Below are positions 59,469 through 64,000 of a stretch of 64,000 nucleotides of DNA, one piece after another (position 1 is the first letter of the stretch; each line of letters begins with the position of its first letter). The notes under the pieces were generated by a model. It had not been told where the DNA came from. It saw only the letters and a program-made list of their open reading frames with translations, and made no database searches. This stretch comes from an uncultured Muribaculaceae bacterium (GTDB taxonomy: Bacteria > Bacteroidota > Bacteroidia > Bacteroidales > Muribaculaceae): the NCBI GenBank assembly GCA_905233845.1, contig CAJOFH010000009.1, forward strand, positions 25,073 to 89,072, in the 5' to 3' direction. A program made the position numbers and the translations under genes.

Positions 59469-61466
59469 ATGAAGAAATTCTTGCTTTCGTTAGCCTTAAT
59501 GGCAAGTGCAACAATGGGATGGGCACTCAATGTCCAATGCACGCCTGGCGGTCTTGCCAGCCATGTTGCCAACACTTCTATAACCTCTTTAACCATCACT
59601 GGACAAATGGATGCTCGTGACTTCAAGTTCATCGCCGATGAACTCGATGCACTGACCACTATCGACCTTTCAGGAGTCACTATCGTGGCCTACAGCGACA
59701 CCAGTAACCCTCTGTTGAACAACGAGGTTAGCTTCGACGACAATTGCATTCCGCCAATGGCATTCTTTGGCAAGAAAATCTCACAAATAATACTTCCAAC
59801 CAACACTCGAGCCATAGGAAAAGCCGCTTTCGCTGGATGTAAACAGCTCACTAGCATTGACCTGCCCGAGGGTCTCGACTCTATTGCATCCTATGCTTTC
59901 TCAAGCTCTGCTTTAGGACGTATCACTCTACCTTCCACCCTCAAGTCATTAGGACGAGGCGTGTTCGCTCGATGCCAAACGCTGCTCAGCGCAAACATTC
60001 TTCCTAGCGTCCCCATGGAAATTCCACAAGATGCGTTCCTCGACTGCATCTTCCTCGATGTGCTATCGGTTGGACCTAATGTGGTTGTCATTGGCGATGG
60101 GGCTCTCGCAGGCACCATACGACTTCAAACTATCACATTCACTGGACAAAACAACATCAAGAGCATTGGCAAAGCTGCTTTCGCCGGCTCGGGTATAACT
60201 AATTATAATTTCTCGCAAGACAATGGACTGAGCGAGATAAAAGATTGGGCGTTTGCTCAGTCACAACAAGTGAGCGCTGCAATTCCTACCAGTGTCACCA
60301 GCTTGGGCAAGGGAGCGTTCTACTATGCTACCAACCTCAATTCGTTCGTCCCAAACGAGACATGTGACAGCATCGCCGACATGCTTCTTGCTGGTACAGT
60401 TGTCGCCAACGATAACGCTCCAGGCACCAAGACTCATTATATTGGAAAATATGCTTTCTACAACACCCCTGCACCATCGTTCACACTGCCTTCAACACTT
60501 GAGTACATCGGCACTCAGGCTATGGCTGGCATGATTGATATGACCGAACTTGTAAGCGAAGCCATTGATGTGCCACAACTTGGCGATGACGTGTGGCTTG
60601 GTGTGAGACAAAAAGTAATACCTCTGAGGGTCCCCTCCGGAAGCTATGACGCTTACAACAGTGCAGAACAATGGAAGAACTTCTGGGTAACAAATGCCGA
60701 CGGAGTCTTTGGCGACGTTGACCAAGACGGAACTGTTACTGCTGCCGACATCACTGCTCTCTACAACTATCTGCTTGATGGCGATGAAACCTTCTTGGCA
60801 ACCAGCGACGTTGACGGAGACGGATATGTCACCGCTGCCGACATTACTGTCATCTATAACATCTTGACGGGCAACAAGAATCCTATTGGACGCCACAAGA
60901 AAGTACACGACAGCAACGACATTATTATGGCACAAGGATTCATCATTGAGCCAAACAAGTCACACACTATGGACATTGAGCTCATCAACACAGCTGGATT
61001 CTCGGCTATGCAGCTCGACCTCACAATGCCACAGGGACTGAGCATCACCGATGTGACGGCAACCAACCGCGCTAAGGGTATGGCGATGGGATTCAACGAA
61101 GTTGAACCTGGCAAGTGGAGAATTCTCATCCACAGCGCTAATGCTCTCAGTGGAAACAACGGCACACTGTTCAATGTAACCGTGAAAGCCGACGACAGCT
61201 TCGGTGGCAACGACATAATCATCATCGACAACATCATTGCAGCGGAGCCTACCGAACTTGCACACTACATCAACGATTTAACTGTCGAGGTTGGCAACGC
61301 CACTGGTGTTAAGGATATCAATACCGACTTGAATAACTCTGGAACAGTTGATGTATACAACACTAACGGACAACTGTTACGACACAACGTGGAGCGCAAC
61401 GAAGCCACCCAAGGTCTGCCACAGGGCATCTACATCGTGGGAGGCAAGAAAGTGATTGTAAGGTAA
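59469..61466 (+). CDS. BspA-like leucine-rich-repeat surface protein with dockerin, cohesin-like domain and T9SS tail, copy 1
   Basis: The protein has 665 residues. A signal peptide (MKKFLLSLALMASATMGWA) is followed by LDARDFKFIADEL-like sequence (MDARDFKFIADELDALTTID) and about 350 residues of LRR_5 repeats such as AIGKAAFAGCKQLTSIDLPE and YIGKYAFYNTPAPSFTLPS. A two-repeat dockerin follows (about 415-470; GDVDQDGTVTAADITALYNY, SDVDGDGYVTAADITVIYN), then a cohesin-like beta-sandwich (SHTMDIELINTAGFSAMQLD; PQGLSITDV). The short T9SS type-A tail is VDVYNTNGQLLRHNV and LPQGIYIVGGKKVIVR. It is exported and cell-surface bound; LRR_5 proteins bind host or bacterial surface ligands. The gene at 61481 is a tandem homolog only 14 bases downstream. 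Confidence 0.9.
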   Translation: MKKFLLSLALMASATMGWALNVQCTPGGLASHVANTSITSLTITGQMDARDFKFIADELDALTTIDLSGVTIVAYSDTSNPLLNNEVSFDDNCIPPMAFFGKKISQIILPTNTRAIGKAAFAGCKQLTSIDLPEGLDSIASYAFSSSALGRITLPSTLKSLGRGVFARCQTLLSANILPSVPMEIPQDAFLDCIFLDVLSVGPNVVVIGDGALAGTIRLQTITFTGQNNIKSIGKAAFAGSGITNYNFSQDNGLSEIKDWAFAQSQQVSAAIPTSVTSLGKGAFYYATNLNSFVPNETCDSIADMLLAGTVVANDNAPGTKTHYIGKYAFYNTPAPSFTLPSTLEYIGTQAMAGMIDMTELVSEAIDVPQLGDDVWLGVRQKVIPLRVPSGSYDAYNSAEQWKNFWVTNADGVFGDVDQDGTVTAADITALYNYLLDGDETFLATSDVDGDGYVTAADITVIYNILTGNKNPIGRHKKVHDSNDIIMAQGFIIEPNKSHTMDIELINTAGFSAMQLDLTMPQGLSITDVTATNRAKGMAMGFNEVEPGKWRILIHSANALSGNNGTLFNVTVKADDSFGGNDIIIIDNIIAAEPTELAHYINDLTVEVGNATGVKDINTDLNNSGTVDVYNTNGQLLRHNVERNEATQGLPQGIYIVGGKKVIVR

Positions 61467-61480
61467 TCGACAAGTAGCTC

Positions 61481-63493
61481 ATGACTCGCAGAATAACATC
61501 TTTTATTCTCGTCCTGATCACTACGTTGCACTTGCACGCTGTGACAGTCACCACCACTGCCGGAGAGCTGGCAGCGGTGGTGACTGACTGTAACATCACA
61601 TCACTCACCGTGAACGGAACTCTCGATGCGCGAGATTTCAAGTTCATTGCCGATGAGTTATATAAGCTGAAAGGTCTAAACTTGACGGGAGTCACTATTC
61701 TCGCCTATAACAGCACGCTCGACGACCAGATGATTGTTGGAGAGTACCAGCATAAAGCCAACACGCTGCCCTACTGCGCTTTCGCAGGTATGACCACGTT
61801 GCAAACTCTGAAACTGCCCAAGAATCTTACCGCCATCGACTATGGGGCGGTTGCTGGCTGTTCTAACATTACCAGTATCACGCTGCCCACCACTCTTGAG
61901 AAGATTGGCGATGACGCTTTCAACTCATGCTCATCACTAACCGAGATAACTATTGGTGGCAAAATAAACTACTTGGGCAACAGCGCATTTGCACACTGCA
62001 CCAATCTCTCCTCTGTCGTAATCAACACAAGCCAACCATTGGTAATTGGCAACGATGCCTTTGCCGACTGCACTAACCTTTCAAGCGTCACAATCGGACC
62101 TAATGTTACCAAAATTGGCGATGGCGCATTCAATGGGTGCTCTGCTCTCAAGACTATCGACATCATGAACGAGTCAAAGCTTGAGGACTTTGGCGACAAA
62201 GCATTCTATAACTCAGCGCTCGAAACGATTGACTTCGAACGCACTCCACTGCTCAAGCATCTGGGAGCATGGGCGCTGGCGCGAACAAACCTCAAGAGTG
62301 TCAACATTCCCGCCAATATCAAGAGGTTGGACGAGGGCACTTTATTCTACAACAAATATCTGACATCTGTTGCACTGCCTAAGACGCTAACCTATCTTCC
62401 TGACTATATGCTCGCAGGATGCGAGAGAATCGTGGGAGCGCCATTCATGACTCAAAACATGGGCAACATTGGTGATTATGCGCTCTACAACCAGTCGCAG
62501 CACGAGGAAATAAGTGTGCCGTTCAAGGTTTACTACATCGGCACCCAAGCAATGGCGGGCATGACGGGGCTCAACGAAATCACCAGTGAGCCATTACAAG
62601 TGCCTGAACTGGGCGAAGATGTGTGGAAAGGCATCAATCAGAGCCAAGTGAAACTCAATGTCAACAGCGAGTCAATTGACGAATACAGCGCTGCCGAGCA
62701 ATGGATGAACTTCCTCATTGGAGTGGCACAGCTGCGTGGCGACATCAATGGCGACGGATTTGTCAACACTGCCGACGCCACTGCCGAGCGACTTTTCATC
62801 GTCGACGGAAACACTCAGGGCATCAACACCGAACTTACCGACGTCAACAGAGACGGCCAAGTAAACGTTGGCGACATTGTTTCAATCTACAACATTATCC
62901 ATGGCACCATCCCTGCCGAAAGACCTCATCGTGGATACTTCGACGACACTCTGGAGGGAAATGGAGAGGCGGTGACAAACAAGAGCGTGAAACTCGACAT
63001 CTTGCTTGACAACACCATCAATTATACTGCTTTCCAACTTAATATCACTGCACCCAACTATATTACAATCGACAATGCGACGCTATCGGGACGATGCGTT
63101 GGACATGAAATCTACCTCAAGAATTTGAGCGCAGGAAAATTCATGATTGTGGGCTTCTCACCAGCCGGTGACGACATTGAGGGTTACAGTGGAGTAATCA
63201 TGACTCTCAACATAAGCAGCACAAAGACGATAACCAACAATGACAAGATAGCTCTCGACGACATCATCTTTGTCGACTACAATGAAAATGTGTATAAGCG
63301 TCACGACGTGGACCTCAACCTGTTGGGAATCTCCGCAGTCGACAACATCACCGTTGACGAGAGCGACCGTCTCATTAATGTCTACAACACACAAGGACAA
63401 CTGCTCAGACAAGGCGTAGCCCGCGACCAAGCAACACAAGGTCTCACACCAGGAATCTACATCGTAGGCAACAAAAAAGTCATCGTGCGATAA
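61481..63493 (+). CDS. BspA-like leucine-rich-repeat surface protein with dockerin, cohesin-like domain and T9SS tail, copy 2
   Basis: The protein has 670 residues with the same architecture as copy 1: signal peptide (RRITSFILVLITTLHLHA), LDARDFKFIADELYKLKGLN, LRR_5 repeats (KIGDDAFNSCSSLTEITIGG; GNSAFAHCTNLSSVVINTS), and a dockerin near 420 (GDINGDGFVNTADA; TDVNRDGQVNVGDIVSIYN). A cohesin-like domain (VKLDILLDNTINYTAFQLNI; GEV-like loop absent) and tail LINVYNTQGQLLRQGV with GIYIVGNKKVIVR follow. The first dockerin repeat (ATAERLFIVDGN) has diverged more than in copy 1, while the T9SS tail is nearly identical. It shares the transcript of copy 1. Confidence 0.9.
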   Translation: MTRRITSFILVLITTLHLHAVTVTTTAGELAAVVTDCNITSLTVNGTLDARDFKFIADELYKLKGLNLTGVTILAYNSTLDDQMIVGEYQHKANTLPYCAFAGMTTLQTLKLPKNLTAIDYGAVAGCSNITSITLPTTLEKIGDDAFNSCSSLTEITIGGKINYLGNSAFAHCTNLSSVVINTSQPLVIGNDAFADCTNLSSVTIGPNVTKIGDGAFNGCSALKTIDIMNESKLEDFGDKAFYNSALETIDFERTPLLKHLGAWALARTNLKSVNIPANIKRLDEGTLFYNKYLTSVALPKTLTYLPDYMLAGCERIVGAPFMTQNMGNIGDYALYNQSQHEEISVPFKVYYIGTQAMAGMTGLNEITSEPLQVPELGEDVWKGINQSQVKLNVNSESIDEYSAAEQWMNFLIGVAQLRGDINGDGFVNTADATAERLFIVDGNTQGINTELTDVNRDGQVNVGDIVSIYNIIHGTIPAERPHRGYFDDTLEGNGEAVTNKSVKLDILLDNTINYTAFQLNITAPNYITIDNATLSGRCVGHEIYLKNLSAGKFMIVGFSPAGDDIEGYSGVIMTLNISSTKTITNNDKIALDDIIFVDYNENVYKRHDVDLNLLGISAVDNITVDESDRLINVYNTQGQLLRQGVARDQATQGLTPGIYIVGNKKVIVR

Positions 63494-63648
63494 TCAATGC
63501 ACAACTCTTCCCTGATAGAATAACGCTGTCTTCATCATCATGTTGTTCTATCTTTGCGCACACACGCAATCATTAATTTATTATTGAAACACAAAGAGGA
63601 GAAACAGCATTTTGTCATCGTTAGCCAAGGCACTGCCTTCGGCTCATA

Positions 63649-63858
63649 TTTTTTTTTCAAAAACTGTCCCACACCATTCTGGGAGTTGTCAATGTATTGC
63701 ACCGCAGGCGCGGTGCACAAGTTTTTTTTCAAAAAGTGTCCCACACCATTCTGGGAGCTGTCAATGTATTGCACCGCAGGCACAAGTTTTTTTTCAAAAA
63801 GTGTCCCACACCATTCTGGGGGTTGTCAATGTATTGCACCGCAGGCGCGGTGCATTTA
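63649..63858. repeat. Tandem array of three palindrome-rich units (72/65 bases)
   Basis: Three units begin with T8-9 CAAAAA at 63649, 63722 and 63787, with spacings of 72 and 65 bases. Each has TCCCACACCATTCTGGG, CAATGTATTG and GCACCGC. In units 1 and 3 GCACCGC-AGGC-GCGGTGC forms a perfect hairpin (63699-63716 and 63836-63853); unit 2 has lost seven bases there. The 63494-64000 stretch has no supported gene; a 9-base repeat GTCCATGAT follows at about 63876-63893. Confidence 0.85.
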
Positions 63859-64000
63859 TCCCAGCGATCCAAATTGTCCATGATGTCCATGATGTCAGCA
63901 TCAATGAACATTCAAGATAGAAATGCATAATTTTATCTTGAAAAAATAATGATGATGTGCTGTTAGAATCGGAAATAACTTAGTAGTGGAGCGCAGCGTA

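Noticed and set aside
63538..63783. Minus-strand frame across the tandem repeat (AVQYIDNSQNGVGHF repeats)
   Set aside because: The frame exists only because the unit length is a multiple of three; the 65-base unit breaks it, and the DNA shows palindromes rather than a protein signal.
63649..63858. Possible CRISPR array
   Set aside because: Units are directly adjacent with no unique spacers and contain several palindromes; no cas genes are in the window.

Overview
The window comes from a chromosome of a Bacteroidales bacterium, probably a relative of Muribaculaceae or Prevotellaceae. The supporting features are promoters of the Bacteroidetes type (TTTG about 20 bases before TAnnTTTG), PorU-like C25 proteases of the type IX secretion system (T9SS), C-terminal T9SS sorting domains, SusE/SusF-like modules, BspA-like leucine-rich repeats and many GDVDGDGTVTAADIT-type dockerin modules. 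The species cannot be fixed from sequence reading alone.

Layout. 1-10301 holds surface and envelope genes: a C10 (streptopain/interpain-type) protease cut by the left edge, a membrane acyltransferase, a Wzz/BY-kinase polysaccharide co-polymerase and a secreted M6 metalloprotease ending in a dockerin. 10347-12938 carries two paralogous secreted proteins of unknown function. 13312-15645 is a secreted SusE/SusF-like repeat protein with an N-terminal dockerin. 15972-18355 has an RsmI-family methylase, a YycJ-like metallo-hydrolase and a small exported protein. 18406-21789 (minus) is a cmk-ispH-unknown-TIGR02757 group.

21950-35161 (minus) is the core information-processing cluster: tRNA-Thr, tRNA-Tyr, tRNA-Gly, tRNA-Thr, tuf, tRNA-Trp, secE, nusG, rplK, rplA, rplJ, rplL, rpoB, rpoC. 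It has a consensus promoter at 35206-35236, a terminator-like hairpin at the very start of its leader, a hairpin between rplL and rpoB, and a strong terminator after rpoC that overlaps the promoter of cmk. 35485-39145 (minus) carries two L,D-transpeptidases flanking an SH3 protein, then an ADP-ribosylglycohydrolase and a HAD nucleotidase.

39444-52287 is the most unusual block: a probable porU sortase gene, rex, a fumarylacetoacetase-like gene that has lost its metal site, a secreted sulfatase-modifying-factor-like protein, and two more PorU-like C25 proteases in tandem. 52470-53084 is rplU-rpmA. 53340-58088 has an exported alpha/beta hydrolase, an APC amino-acid permease and two tandem homologous lipoproteins of unknown function. 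58144-59138 (minus) has a small basic protein and an SH3 lipoprotein. 59469-63493 is a tandem pair of leucine-rich-repeat/dockerin/cohesin-like/T9SS-tail surface proteins. A short tandem array of palindrome-rich units closes the window.

Functional reading. The window is strongly weighted to protein export and cell-surface display: T9SS sortase-like proteases, their probable cargo (LRR proteins, proteases), dockerin-bearing exoproteins and envelope enzymes, built around the rpoBC cluster. The strongest new leads are a near-identical ~47-base element just upstream of both porU and the LRR operon, the expansion to three PorU-like proteins, and dockerins placed C-terminally, N-terminally and internally in different proteins.
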